Shown here: piece after piece, positions 42,539-50,847 of the stretch
Layout of the letters: every line of letters begins with the position of its first letter
Position numbering within the stretch: the first letter of the stretch is position 1
Assembly (NCBI RefSeq): GCF_024171885.1
Contig: NZ_JAMTCP010000002.1
Location: 62,001 to 126,000, forward strand
Reading direction: 5' to 3'
Length of the DNA: 64,000 nucleotides
Origin: Streptoalloteichus tenebrarius
GTDB taxonomy: Bacteria; Actinomycetota; Actinomycetes; Mycobacteriales; Pseudonocardiaceae
Made by a program: the position numbers and the translations under genes
The notes under the pieces: model-generated
Databases searched by the model: none
Seen by the model: only the letters and a program-made list of their open reading frames with translations
What the model was told of the DNA's origin: nothing

Positions 42539-44473
42539 ATGACCGAGATCGAACGCCACGCCGTCGACGTCGTGGTGATCGGCGCTGGCGGGGCCGGGCT
42601 GCGGGCCGCGATCGAGGCCCGCGCCCGGGGCATGCGCACCGCCGTGGTGTGCAAGTCGCTGTTCGGCAAGGCGCACACGGTCATGGCCGAGGGCGGGATC
42701 GCCGCGGCCATGGGCAACGTCAACCCGCACGACAACTGGCAGGTCCACTTCCGCGACACCATGCGGGGTGGCAAGTTCCTCAACAACTGGCGGATGGCCG
42801 AGCTGCACGCCCAGGAGGCCCCGGACCGGGTCTGGGAGCTGGAGACCTACGGCGCGTTGTTCGACCGCACCGAGGACGGGCGGATCAGCCAACGCAACTT
42901 CGGCGGGCACGAGTACCCCCGCCTGGCCCACGTCGGCGACCGCACCGGGCTCGAACTGATCCGCAGCCTCCAACAGCAGGTGGTCGCGCTGCAACAGGCC
43001 GACTTCCGGGAGTTCGGCGACTACGAGGCCGGGTTGCGGGTCTTCGCCGAGTGCACGGTCACCGACGTGCTGCTGGACGGAGGGCGCGTGGCCGGCGCGT
43101 TCGGCTACTGGCGGGAGAGCGGCCGGTTCGTGCTCTTCGAGGCGCCCGCCGTCGTCCTGGCCACCGGCGGCATCGGCAAGTCCTTCAAGGTCACCTCCAA
43201 CTCCTGGGAGTACACCGGGGACGGGCACGCGCTCGCGCTGCGCAGCGGCGCCCGACTGATCAACATGGAGTTCGTCCAGTTCCACCCGACGGGCATGGTC
43301 TGGCCGCCCAGCGTGAAGGGGATCCTGGTCACCGAGTCCGTGCGGGGCGACGGCGGCGTGCTGCGCAACGCCGAGGGCCGGCGGTTCATGTTCGACTACA
43401 TCCCCGAGGTGTTCAAGGAGAAGTACGCCGACAACGAGGCCGAGGCCGACCGCTGGTACACCGACCCGGACCACAACCGCCGGCCGCCGGAGCTGCTGCC
43501 CCGCGACGAGGTGGCCAGGGCGATCAACGCCGAGGTCAAGGCCGGGCGCGGCTCCCCGCACGGCGGCGTGTTCCTGGACGTGTCCTCCCGCCTGCCGGCG
43601 GCCGAGATCATCCGCCGGCTGCCGTCCATGCACCACCAGTTCCGGGAGCTGGCCGACGTCGACATCACGCGCGAGCCGATGGAGGTGGGACCGACCTGTC
43701 ACTACGTCATGGGGGGCGTCGAGGTCGACCCGGACACCGCCGGCTCCCGGGTCCCGGGGTTGTTCGCCGCGGGTGAGGTGGCCGGGGGCATGCACGGCTC
43801 GAACCGGCTGGGGGGGAACTCACTGTCGGACCTCCTCGTGTTCGGACGCCGGGCCGGGCTGGGGGCCGCGGCCTACGTCACCTCGCTCGGTCAGGACAAG
43901 CCGGTCGTGGCCATGGCCGACGTGGACCAGGCGCGGCAGCGCGCGTTGGCCCCGTTCGGGGGCTCCCCGGCCGACGGGCCGCCCGAGAACCCCTACACGC
44001 TGCACGTGGAGCTCCAGCAGGTCATGAACGACCTGGTCGGGATCATCCGGCGCAGCGACGAGATGGAGCTGGCGGTCAAGAAGCTCGACGAGCTCAAGCG
44101 CAGGGCCCGCAACGTCGTGGTCGAGGGGCACCGCCAGTACAACCCGGGCTGGCACCTCGCCCTGGACCTGGGCAACATGCTGCTGGTCAGCGAGTGCGTG
44201 GCGCGGGCGGCCCTGGAGCGCACCGAGAGCCGGGGTGGGCACACCCGCGACGACTTCCCGCAGATGGACCCCGAGTGGCGGCGCGCCCTGCTCGCCTGCG
44301 AGCTGGCCCGCGGCCCGGCCGGGGCCGAGGCCGAGGTGCGCGTGTCCCGGCACGTGCAGCCGCCGCTGCGGCCCGACCTGCTGGCCCTGTTCGACCTGGC
44401 CGAGCTCCAGAAGTACTTCCTGGACGACGAGCTGACCGACCATCCGCGGTGGCAGCTCCGCGAGCGGGCGTGA
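42539..44473 (+). CDS. sdhA: Succinate dehydrogenase / fumarate reductase flavoprotein subunit
   Basis: Catalytic subunit oxidising succinate to fumarate, 644 residues. The FAD motif is VVVIGAGGAGLRAAIEARAR; the covalent-flavin histidine lies in SLFGKAHTVMAEGGIAAAMG; active-site segments include MEFVQFHPTGMVWPPSVKG, LVTESVRGDGGVLRN and VMGGVEVDPDTAGSRVPGLF, then AAGEVAGGMHGSNRLGGNSL. The C-terminal helical region (LQQVMNDLVGIIRRSDEME) is complete. It follows sdhC by 25 bases and precedes sdhB, so the operon is complete. Sdh1-type enzymes are used for menaquinone-linked respiration. Confidence 0.96.
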   Translation: MTEIERHAVDVVVIGAGGAGLRAAIEARARGMRTAVVCKSLFGKAHTVMAEGGIAAAMGNVNPHDNWQVHFRDTMRGGKFLNNWRMAELHAQEAPDRVWELETYGALFDRTEDGRISQRNFGGHEYPRLAHVGDRTGLELIRSLQQQVVALQQADFREFGDYEAGLRVFAECTVTDVLLDGGRVAGAFGYWRESGRFVLFEAPAVVLATGGIGKSFKVTSNSWEYTGDGHALALRSGARLINMEFVQFHPTGMVWPPSVKGILVTESVRGDGGVLRNAEGRRFMFDYIPEVFKEKYADNEAEADRWYTDPDHNRRPPELLPRDEVARAINAEVKAGRGSPHGGVFLDVSSRLPAAEIIRRLPSMHHQFRELADVDITREPMEVGPTCHYVMGGVEVDPDTAGSRVPGLFAAGEVAGGMHGSNRLGGNSLSDLLVFGRRAGLGAAAYVTSLGQDKPVVAMADVDQARQRALAPFGGSPADGPPENPYTLHVELQQVMNDLVGIIRRSDEMELAVKKLDELKRRARNVVVEGHRQYNPGWHLALDLGNMLLVSECVARAALERTESRGGHTRDDFPQMDPEWRRALLACELARGPAGAEAEVRVSRHVQPPLRPDLLALFDLAELQKYFLDDELTDHPRWQLRERA

Positions 44474-44531
44474 GCCGGTCCGCGACCACGACGCGGGACG
44501 GCGGGACGACCGCCGGGCGAGAGGACGAGGA

Positions 44532-45296
44532 ATGGGCTACCAGGCGCACTTCCGGGTGTGGCGGGGCGACGCCGACGCGGGCGAGCTCCGGGACTACCAG
44601 GTCGAGGTCAACGAGGGCGAGGTGGTGCTGGACGTCATCCACCGGTTGCAGGCCACCCAGTGCCCCGACCTGGCCGTGCGGTGGAACTGCAAGGCGGGCA
44701 AGTGCGGGTCCTGCTCGGCGGAGATCAACGGGCGGCCCCGGCTGATGTGCATGACCCGCATGTCGGTCTTCACCGAGGACGAGACGGTGACGGTGACGCC
44801 GATGCGCTCCTTCCCGGTCGTGCGCGACCTGGTGACGGACGTGTCGTACAACTATGAGAAGGCCAGGGAGATCCCCTCCTTCCGTCCGCCGGCCGGCCTC
44901 GCCCCCGGCGAGTACCGGATGCGGCAGGTGGACGTGAACCGGTCGCAGGAGTTCCGCAAGTGCATCGAGTGCTTCCTGTGCCAGAACACCTGCCACGTGA
45001 TCCGGGACCACGACGACAACAAGCTGTCCTTCTCCGGCCCGCGCTACCTCATGCGGATCGCCGAGCTGGAGATGCACCCGCTCGACAGCCACGGGGACAC
45101 GGGCGGCGACCGGCGTGAGCTGGCGCAGGCCGAGCACGGCCTCGGCTTCTGCAACATCACCAAGTGCTGCACCGAGGTCTGCCCCGAACACATCAAGATC
45201 ACCGACAACGCGTTGATCCCGTTGAAGGAGCGGGTCGTCGACCGCCGCTACGACCCGTTGTTCGGGCTGTTCCGACGACGCGGGGACCGGACCTGA
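44532..45296 (+). CDS. sdhB: Succinate dehydrogenase / fumarate reductase iron-sulfur subunit
   Basis: Electron-transfer subunit of 254 residues. The N-terminal plant-ferredoxin domain binds a 2Fe-2S cluster through WNCKAGKCGSCSAEINGRP and LMCMTRM; the C-terminal domain binds the two further clusters through FRKCIECFLCQNTCHV and NITKCCTEVCPEHIKITD. The start (ATG 44532) has GAGGACGAGG upstream. It is the last gene of the sdh operon; the following 550 bases are gene-free. Length fits the actinobacterial FrdB/SdhB class. Confidence 0.95.
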   Translation: MGYQAHFRVWRGDADAGELRDYQVEVNEGEVVLDVIHRLQATQCPDLAVRWNCKAGKCGSCSAEINGRPRLMCMTRMSVFTEDETVTVTPMRSFPVVRDLVTDVSYNYEKAREIPSFRPPAGLAPGEYRMRQVDVNRSQEFRKCIECFLCQNTCHVIRDHDDNKLSFSGPRYLMRIAELEMHPLDSHGDTGGDRRELAQAEHGLGFCNITKCCTEVCPEHIKITDNALIPLKERVVDRRYDPLFGLFRRRGDRT

Positions 45297-45817
45297 GCGG
45301 AAGCCGCCCCCGCCCCCCGCTCCCTCGACGGGTCCGTCCACTCTGGACGTCGCATTCGGCGGCGTCCCGCGGACGTGCCCGCCGCCCGGTCGAGTCCCCT
45401 GGGAGCGGCCGGCGGTGGCGAGCGCGCCGAGCAGACCCGCGACCAGCCACCGCGGTGCCGGGGAGCGGAGCCACCGGCCCGTCGTCGGGCACGTTGCCTG
45501 TTCCGGGAGTGATGTCGGGGGCGTTGCGGACACTGGGGACGGCCCCGCGCCGCCCCGGTCGATCGGTCCCGCACTGATCTCTCCACAGTGGACACTGGGT
45601 GGGTCGTGTCGGTCGGTGTGCGCGGCCGCCGGGTCTCCGCTCGTCCTGCTCTCCACCATGGTGTCCTCCCCTTCTCGTGGCCCTCGCCCGCGATGGCCTG
45701 TCCGGTTCCCACGGTGGCCGCCGAACCTGAGGGTCGGCTGAAGCGACGCCGATCCCGCCCGATCGGGCGATGAGAGGAGGAGGCGCGCCGCTCTACTCCG
45801 CGCGCCCGGCTGGCCGC
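45297..45817. other. Long intergenic stretch without a convincing gene
   Basis: About 520 bases after sdhB. A strong ribosome site and ATG on the minus strand at 45659 open a Pro/Gly-rich frame that simply continues antisense through sdhB, so I do not call it a gene. A palindrome TCCACAGTGGAC lies at 45582-45593. No clear terminator for sdhB is seen. Confidence 0.4.
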
Positions 45818-45846
45818 TGGACAGGGTGATCGCGGCTGGGGACGAT
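45818..45846 (+). promoter_or_regulatory. Promoter of the solute-binding-like gene
   Basis: TGGACA (45818-45823), 17 bases, GACGAT (45841-45846), then eight bases to the ATG with no ribosome site. The -35 matches five of six consensus bases; the layout suggests a leaderless transcript. Confidence 0.5.
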
Positions 45847-45854
45847 GCTGGCTC

Positions 45855-46538
45855 ATGCGCAAGGCGTTGGTCACGCTGATCGCCGGAGTCGTCGCCGGTG
45901 TGCTCTTCCTGCTGTGGTGGGAGGGCGGGGAGAGCGACCCGCCACCCCGGCCGCCGGCCCAGTCGGCCTCCGCCCCGGCGGCGACCGCCACGACGACACC
46001 GCCCCTGGTCCCCGACTCCCCGACCTACGACCGCGTCGCCCAACGCGGGAAGCTCGTCGTCGGCGTCCGCCCCAACAAGCAGGGCTGGGCGTTCCGCGAT
46101 CCCAACACGAACGAGTACAGCGGCTTCGAGGTCGAGATCGCCAGGATCCTGGCCGCCGGCCTGCGGGTGGACCCCGCCAAGGTCGAGTTCAAACCGCTGC
46201 CGGGCGCGCTGGGGATCGGCGCCGTCGCCAGCCACGACCTCGACCTGCTGCTCGGCGGGGCCGGGGAGGGCGAGGCCCAGCAGGGCCGGGTCGCCCTCGC
46301 CGGCCCCTACCTCACCAGCGGCGGACAACAGCACTTCGTCGCGGTGGCCGCCAAGGACAAGGCGTTCCAGCGCAAGCTCGACGAGCTGCTCCAGGAGGCG
46401 GTGCGAGACGGCCGGTGGCAGCGCGCCTTCGACGCCACGCTCGCGCCACTCGGGATCACCGGAACCCCGCCAGAAGCCTCGACCACGACCACCACGGCGG
46501 GCGCCTCGACCCGGAGCCCCACGACGGCGTCTCGATAA
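45855..46538 (+). CDS. Shortened solute-binding-like membrane-anchored protein
   Basis: Protein of 227 residues with an N-terminal membrane helix (LVTLIAGVVAGVLFLLWW) and no lipobox, a Pro/Ala/Thr linker, then a domain resembling amino-acid ABC binding proteins. DRVAQRGKLVVGVRPNKQGW and FEVEIARILAAGLRVDPAKV correspond to the start of lobe 1, ALAGPYLTSGGQQHFVAV to the first hinge region, and KLDELLQEAVRDGRWQRAFD to the end of the fold. About 90 residues that would form most of lobe 2 are absent. It converges on gluABCD, whose GluB is full-length. A signalling or accessory role for the transporter is an inference. Confidence 0.7.
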   Translation: MRKALVTLIAGVVAGVLFLLWWEGGESDPPPRPPAQSASAPAATATTTPPLVPDSPTYDRVAQRGKLVVGVRPNKQGWAFRDPNTNEYSGFEVEIARILAAGLRVDPAKVEFKPLPGALGIGAVASHDLDLLLGGAGEGEAQQGRVALAGPYLTSGGQQHFVAVAAKDKAFQRKLDELLQEAVRDGRWQRAFDATLAPLGITGTPPEASTTTTTAGASTRSPTTASR

Positions 46539-46541
46539 GAA

Positions 46542-46586
46542 AGGCGGCGGGCCGGTCGGGATGCTCTCCCGACCGGCCCGCCGCCT
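46542..46586. terminator. Perfect 20-bp hairpin between converging genes
   Basis: Positions 46542-46561 (AGGCGGCGGGCCGGTCGGGA) pair perfectly with 46567-46586 around the loop TGCTC. It separates the solute-binding-like gene from gluD and should terminate transcription from both sides. Confidence 0.85.
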
Positions 46587-46602
46587 GTCCCAAGCCGTTG
46601 CC

Positions 46603-47511
46603 TCAGGCTCCAGACGCCTCGCCGGTCTTGGTCTCGGCCAGGTGCACGTCCTGCCGCTCGATGTGGTCCTCCCGCACCCCGGCCGGCGGCCGGTTGCGGC
46701 GTGACAGCCGCCGTTCCAGTCGGCCCGCGAGCTGCGTGAGGATCGTGTTGATCACGATGTACAGCGCCGCGATCACGATCAGCGTCGGGATCGTGTTGTT
46801 GTAGTTGTTCGCGATCAGCTTGTACTGGCTCAGCAGGTCCGGCAGCGTCAGCATCGCCCCGCCGATCGCGGTGTCCTTGAGCACCACGACGAGCTGGCTG
46901 ACGATCGCCGGCAGCATCGCGGTGACCGCCTGCGGCAGCAGGATCAGCGTCATGGTCTGCGTCTTGCGCAGGCCCAGCGCCAGGGACGCCTCGGTCTGCC
47001 CCCGGGGCAGCGACAGGATGCCCGCCCGCACCACCTCGGCCAACACCGACCCGTTGTAGAGCACCAGGGCGGTCACCACGGCCCAGAACGTGCGGTTGTC
47101 CGGCGAGATGTCGGTGAACAGGTAGTAGAACCGGTCGCAGAAGATCATCAGGACCAGCACCGGGATGGCGCGGAAGAACTCCACCAGTGCCCCGGCCAGC
47201 GCCCGCACCCACGCGTGGTCCGACAGTCGGGCGATGCCGAAGATCGCGCCGACCGGGAGGGCGATCAGGATCGCGGCGGCCGCGGCTTCGAGCGTGGTGC
47301 CCAGGCCGGGCAGCAGGAACTCCGTCCAGATCCGTGAGTCGGCGACGAACGGCTTCCACAGCTCGGCGTCGAGCTGGCCCTCCTCGTTCAGCCCCGAGAC
47401 CACGAACCAGGCGGCTCCGAGCAGGACCAGGGAGAACGCGACGGTGTAGACCACGTTGCGGGCGCGCGCCTTCGGGCCGGGCGCGTCGTAGAGGACCGAG
47501 GGAGCGCTCAT
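46603..47511 (-). CDS. gluD: Glutamate-type ABC transporter permease GluD
   Basis: Membrane permease of 302 residues in a polar amino-acid ABC transporter. The first helix is VAFSLVLLGAAWFVVSGLN; the HisM-type permease domain follows, with the EAA loop TEASLALGLRKTQTMTLILL, then PQAVTAMLPAIVSQLVVVLK. An uncommon charged tail (RREDH-like, about 35 residues: RRLSRRNRPPAGVREDHIER) extends the C-terminus. The ATG overlaps the gluC stop by four bases (ATGA). The operon order gluA-gluB-gluC-gluD is as in corynebacteria and streptomycetes. Confidence 0.88.
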   Translation of the reverse strand: MSAPSVLYDAPGPKARARNVVYTVAFSLVLLGAAWFVVSGLNEEGQLDAELWKPFVADSRIWTEFLLPGLGTTLEAAAAAILIALPVGAIFGIARLSDHAWVRALAGALVEFFRAIPVLVLMIFCDRFYYLFTDISPDNRTFWAVVTALVLYNGSVLAEVVRAGILSLPRGQTEASLALGLRKTQTMTLILLPQAVTAMLPAIVSQLVVVLKDTAIGGAMLTLPDLLSQYKLIANNYNNTIPTLIVIAALYIVINTILTQLAGRLERRLSRRNRPPAGVREDHIERQDVHLAETKTGEASGA

Positions 47512-48185
47512 CGCTTCACCGCCACCTTCTTGGCCACCCAGCCCAGGAACAGGCCGGTGGGCAGGGTCAGCACCACGAACCCGGCCGCGATCGCGAGGAA
47601 GATCAGGAACAGCTTGTCGGCCTCGTTCTCGATCATCTCGCTCATCAGCAACGACGCCTCGGCCACACCGATCGCGCTCGCCACCGTGGTGTTCTTGGTC
47701 AACGCGATCAGGACGCTGGCCAGCGGGGCGATCACCGCCCGGAACGCCTGCGGCAGCACCACGATCCACAGCGTCTGGCTGAACCGCAGGCCCAGGGCCC
47801 GGGCGGCCTCGGCCTGGCCGACCGGCACGGTGTTGATGCCGGAGCGCAGCGACTCGCAGACGAACGTCGAGGTGTAGGCGACGAAGCCGAGCACGGCGAG
47901 CCGGAAGTTGTTGTCCTTCAGGAAGGTGCCGGAGGTCTCGTCGGCCAGCGCCAGCCCGAGCGTGGAGTACAGCCCCAGCGAGGTGCCGAGGATGATCAGC
48001 GTGAGCGGCGTGTTCCGGACCAGGTTGACGTAGGCGGTGCCGAAGGCCCGCATCACCGGCACCGGACTCACCCGCATCCCCGCGAGGACCGTGCCCCACA
48101 CCAGCGAGCCGATCGCGGAGAACACGGTGAGCCGCACGGTCACCCAGAAGGCGCCGAGCAAGTCGTACCTGCTCAGGAAGTCCAC
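47508..48185 (-). CDS. gluC: Glutamate-type ABC transporter permease GluC
   Basis: Second permease, 225 residues with about five helices. The N-terminal segment LGAFWVTVRLTVFSAIGSLV, the conserved YVNLVRNTPLTLIILGTSL, and the EAA loop GQAEAARALGLRFSQTLWIV followed by LPQAFRAVIAPLASVLIALT identify the HisM family. It couples to GluA through the EAA loop. gluD starts within its stop codon, while gluB ends about 107 bases before its start. Confidence 0.88.
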   Translation of the reverse strand: MDFLSRYDLLGAFWVTVRLTVFSAIGSLVWGTVLAGMRVSPVPVMRAFGTAYVNLVRNTPLTLIILGTSLGLYSTLGLALADETSGTFLKDNNFRLAVLGFVAYTSTFVCESLRSGINTVPVGQAEAARALGLRFSQTLWIVVLPQAFRAVIAPLASVLIALTKNTTVASAIGVAEASLLMSEMIENEADKLFLIFLAIAAGFVVLTLPTGLFLGWVAKKVAVKR

Positions 48186-48292
48186 CAGAGCTCCTACAGA
48201 TCGAACAGCGACGGGCCGGGCCGGCCAGCGGGCGTCACGGGGCGCCCGGCGCGCCGGAGTCCCGGCCCGTCGCCTCCAGCGGAATCAGGGAA

Positions 48293-49135
48293 TCACTTCT
48301 CGGTGATGGCGGGCGGGTCCGGGATCTTGTAGCCGGCCGGACCGAGGTGCTTCTCCAGCGACGCCTTCCACGCGCCGTCGGCGATCATCTTCTCGATCGC
48401 CTTGTTGATCGCGTCGCGGCCCTCGTTGTCGCCCTTCTTCAGGCCGATGCCGTACTTCTCCTCGGTGAAGACCTTGCCGACGAGCCGGAACTTGTTCGGG
48501 TTCTGGGCGGCGTAGCCGGCCAGGATGACCGAGTCGGTGGTCAGCGCGTCGAGCTTGCCGCTGCTGAGCCCGGCCAGGCACTCGGAGTAGCCGCCGTACT
48601 CCTGGAGCTCGGCCTGCTTCGAGAAGTCGCTCTTGATCTTCTGGGCCGGGGTGGAGCCCTTCACCGAGCACAGCTTCTTGCCGTCGAGGGTCTCGGGCCC
48701 GGTGATGTCGGTGTTGTCCGCCCGCACCAGGAGGTCCTGGCCGGTGATGAAGTACGGGCCGGCGAAGGAGACCTTCTCCTTGCGCTTGTCGTTGATCGAG
48801 TAGGTGCCGACCACGTAGTCGACCTCGCCCTTCTCGATCATGTTCTCGCGCTGCGCGGACTCGGCCTTCTTGAACTCGATGTTGCCCTCGTCGACGCCGA
48901 GCTCCTTGGCGACGTACCGGGCGACGTCGATGTCGAAGCCCTCGTACTTGCCGTCCGGCGTCTTCTGGCCGAGGCCCGGCTGGTCGAACTTGATGCCGAT
49001 GGACACCTTCTTGGTGTCCTTGGCCCGCTGGACCAGCGACTTGCCGCTGTTGCCGCCGCCACCGCCGCCACAGGCGGCGGCCAGCGCCAACGCGGTCACG
49101 GCGGCGCCAACGCGCAGCATCCGGGTGAACCGCAT
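48293..49135 (-). CDS. gluB: Glutamate-type ABC transporter binding lipoprotein GluB
   Basis: Solute-binding lipoprotein of 280 residues. The signal MRFTRMLRVGAAVTALALAA ends in lipobox AAAC (Cys22). The type II binding fold is complete: KVSIGIKFDQPGLGQKTPDG, KYEGFDIDVARYVAKELGV, VSFAGPYFITGQDLLVRAD, the hinge LDGKKLCSVKGSTPAQKI, and GIGLKKGDNEGRDAINKAIE to the end. Acidic amino acid specificity is inferred from operon type and from the family. GGAGGG precedes the ATG by nine bases. Confidence 0.9.
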   Translation of the reverse strand: MRFTRMLRVGAAVTALALAAACGGGGGGNSGKSLVQRAKDTKKVSIGIKFDQPGLGQKTPDGKYEGFDIDVARYVAKELGVDEGNIEFKKAESAQRENMIEKGEVDYVVGTYSINDKRKEKVSFAGPYFITGQDLLVRADNTDITGPETLDGKKLCSVKGSTPAQKIKSDFSKQAELQEYGGYSECLAGLSSGKLDALTTDSVILAGYAAQNPNKFRLVGKVFTEEKYGIGLKKGDNEGRDAINKAIEKMIADGAWKASLEKHLGPAGYKIPDPPAITEK

Positions 49136-49206
49136 TCTGCTGTTCCCTCCGATCGTCCGACGCCGGGGCGCACCGCCGGCGTTCGCGTTCCCAGGTTGGG
49201 TGAGAC

Positions 49207-49962
49207 CTAGTGGGTGAGGATCTTGCCGAGGAAGTCCCTGGCGCGGGCCGACTTCGGGGCGGCGAAGAACTCCTCGGGGGTGGTGTCCTCGACCACCTCG
49301 CCGTCCGCCATGAAGATCACGCGGTCCGCGGCCTTGCGGGCGAAGCCCATCTCGTGGGTGACGACGAGCATCGTCATGCCCTCGGCGGCCAGCGTGGTCA
49401 TCACGTCCAGCACCTCCTGGACCATCTCCGGGTCCAGCGCCGAGGTCGGCTCGTCGAACAGCATCACCTTCGGCCGCATGGCGAGGGCGCGGGCGATGGC
49501 GGCGCGCTGCTGCTGACCGCCGGAGAGCTGCGCCGGGTACTTGTCGGCCTGGTTGGCGATGCCGACCCGTTCCAGCAGCTCCATGGCGGTGCGCCTGGCC
49601 TCGTCCTTGGCCACGCCCCGCACCCGCACCGGCGCGAGCATGACGTTCTCGACGATCGTCTTGTGCGCGAACAGGTTGAACTGCTGGAAGACCATGCCGA
49701 CCTCGGCCCGCAGCCGCGCCAGCGCCCGGCCCTCGGCGGGCAGCGGCTGACCGTCGACCTCGATCGTGCCCTTGTCGATCGGCTCTAGCCGGTTGATGGT
49801 CCGGCACAGCGTCGACTTGCCCGAGCCCGACGGCCCCAGAACCACGACCACCTGGCCCTTCGGCACCTCCAGGTCGATGTTCTTGAGCACGTGCAGCGGC
49901 CCGAAGAACTTGTCCACCCCCGACATCCTGATCATCGGGGTGGCCGCGGCGGCTGCGGTCAT
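49207..49962 (-). CDS. gluA: Glutamate-type ABC transporter ATPase GluA
   Basis: ATP-binding subunit of 251 residues: Walker [22 protein letters not shown]-loop [20 protein letters not shown], signature [19 protein letters not shown], Walker [17 protein letters not shown] and switch histidine [17 protein letters not shown]. This is the polar amino-acid transporter class (HisP/GlnQ). It is the first gene of the minus-strand operon; the 207-base region separating it from the divergent two-component system contains a plausible promoter and a GlnR-like pair of half sites. Confidence 0.93.
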   Translation of the reverse strand: MTAAAAATPMIRMSGVDKFFGPLHVLKNIDLEVPKGQVVVVLGPSGSGKSTLCRTINRLEPIDKGTIEVDGQPLPAEGRALARLRAEVGMVFQQFNLFAHKTIVENVMLAPVRVRGVAKDEARRTAMELLERVGIANQADKYPAQLSGGQQQRAAIARALAMRPKVMLFDEPTSALDPEMVQEVLDVMTTLAAEGMTMLVVTHEMGFARKAADRVIFMADGEVVEDTTPEEFFAAPKSARARDFLGKILTH

Positions 49963-50013
49963 CGAGGTCCTCCCTGCGAGGGCGGCGTGGTCATCGGGTG
50001 GAATGTCGCGGGG

Positions 50014-50081
50014 ACGTTAGGTGGCGTCGGACACAACAGTCCAGGCGACTTGAGCAAGACTTAGGGTCTCAACTGGGTCAC
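50014..50081 (-). promoter_or_regulatory. gluA promoter and GlnR-like half sites
   Basis: On the minus strand TGGACT (50038-50043), 18 bases, TAACGT (50014-50019) is a candidate promoter. Upstream, GTGAC (50077-50081), six bases, GAGAC (50066-50070) resembles one half of a GlnR box (GTnAC-N6-GaAAC). TAGGGT (50062-50067) on the plus strand may serve the divergent response regulator. Confidence 0.4.
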
Positions 50082-50169
50082 AACCTCGTCCCCCGATCGA
50101 TTCAGTCGGCCGGCGTTGAACCACGTTCGCGCTGGTGGGGACGTGCGTTCGTCCGGAAGGGGGGTCCAC

Positions 50170-50832
50170 GTGCGGGTGTTGCTGGTCGAGGACGACCACC
50201 GGGTGGCCGAGGCGTTGCAGCCCGCCCTGGCCCGGCAGGGCATGGCGGTGCGCTGGGTCGCCTCGGGGCGGGCCGCCCTGGACAACCTGGCCGAGGTCGA
50301 CGTGGTCCTGCTGGACCTGGGCCTGCCCGACCTGGACGGGCTGGAGGTGTGCCGGCGCATCCGGGCGGTCAGCGACGTCCCGGTGATCGTGGTGTCGGCC
50401 AGGGGCGAGGTGGACGACCGCATCCTCGGCCTGCACTCCGGCGCGGACGACTACCTGGTCAAGCCCTACGACGTCGGCGAGCTGGTGGCCCGCGTGCACG
50501 CGGTGAACCGGCGGCGCAGGGCGGTGGACGCCGAGCCGGCGGGGCCGGTGCGGGTGGGCGACGTGGAGGTCCAGCTCGGACGGCACGAGGTCACGGTGGC
50601 CGGCGCGCCCGTCGCGCTCTCCCGCAAGGAGTTCCAGGTGCTGGCGATCCTCGCGGCGGCGCGCGGCGCGGTGTGCAGCCGCGAGCGGATCATCGCCGAG
50701 GTCTGGGGCAAGTCGTGGCCGGGGGCGAACCGCACGCTCGACGTGCACGTGGCGACCCTGCGCACCAAGCTCGGCCGGCCGCACCTCGTGCAGACCGTGC
50801 GGGGCGTCGGCTACCGCCTGGCGCTGGACTGA
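50170..50832 (+). CDS. OmpR-family response regulator
   Basis: Response regulator of 220 residues: receiver domain with the acidic pocket VLLVEDD, phospho-acceptor Asp49 in VVLLDLGLPDLDG, and KPYDVGELVARV, then a winged-helix output domain (FQVLAILAAARGAVCSRERI, ending LVQTVRGVGYRLALD). The GTG at 50170 has GGAAGGGG upstream. Its kinase follows 15 bases downstream. Being divergent from gluABCD, the pair may sense the transporter's substrate or control that operon, which is an inference from position. Confidence 0.9.
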   Translation: MRVLLVEDDHRVAEALQPALARQGMAVRWVASGRAALDNLAEVDVVLLDLGLPDLDGLEVCRRIRAVSDVPVIVVSARGEVDDRILGLHSGADDYLVKPYDVGELVARVHAVNRRRRAVDAEPAGPVRVGDVEVQLGRHEVTVAGAPVALSRKEFQVLAILAAARGAVCSRERIIAEVWGKSWPGANRTLDVHVATLRTKLGRPHLVQTVRGVGYRLALD

Positions 50833-50847
50833 GCGGGGGAGGCGCGG

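Noticed and set aside
45582-45593. TCCACAGTGGAC palindromes (also near 4277, 4545 and 29430) as one operator family
   Set aside because: They occur in unrelated contexts, including inside a duplicated segment, and similar AGTGGAC words appear within genes; without genome counts I cannot treat them as a regulon.
44187-45659. Strong AAGGGGAGG ribosome site and ATG on the minus strand at 45659
   Set aside because: The frame is Pro/Gly-rich and continues antisense through sdhB and into the sdhA end, with no recognisable domain; chance ribosome site is more likely.
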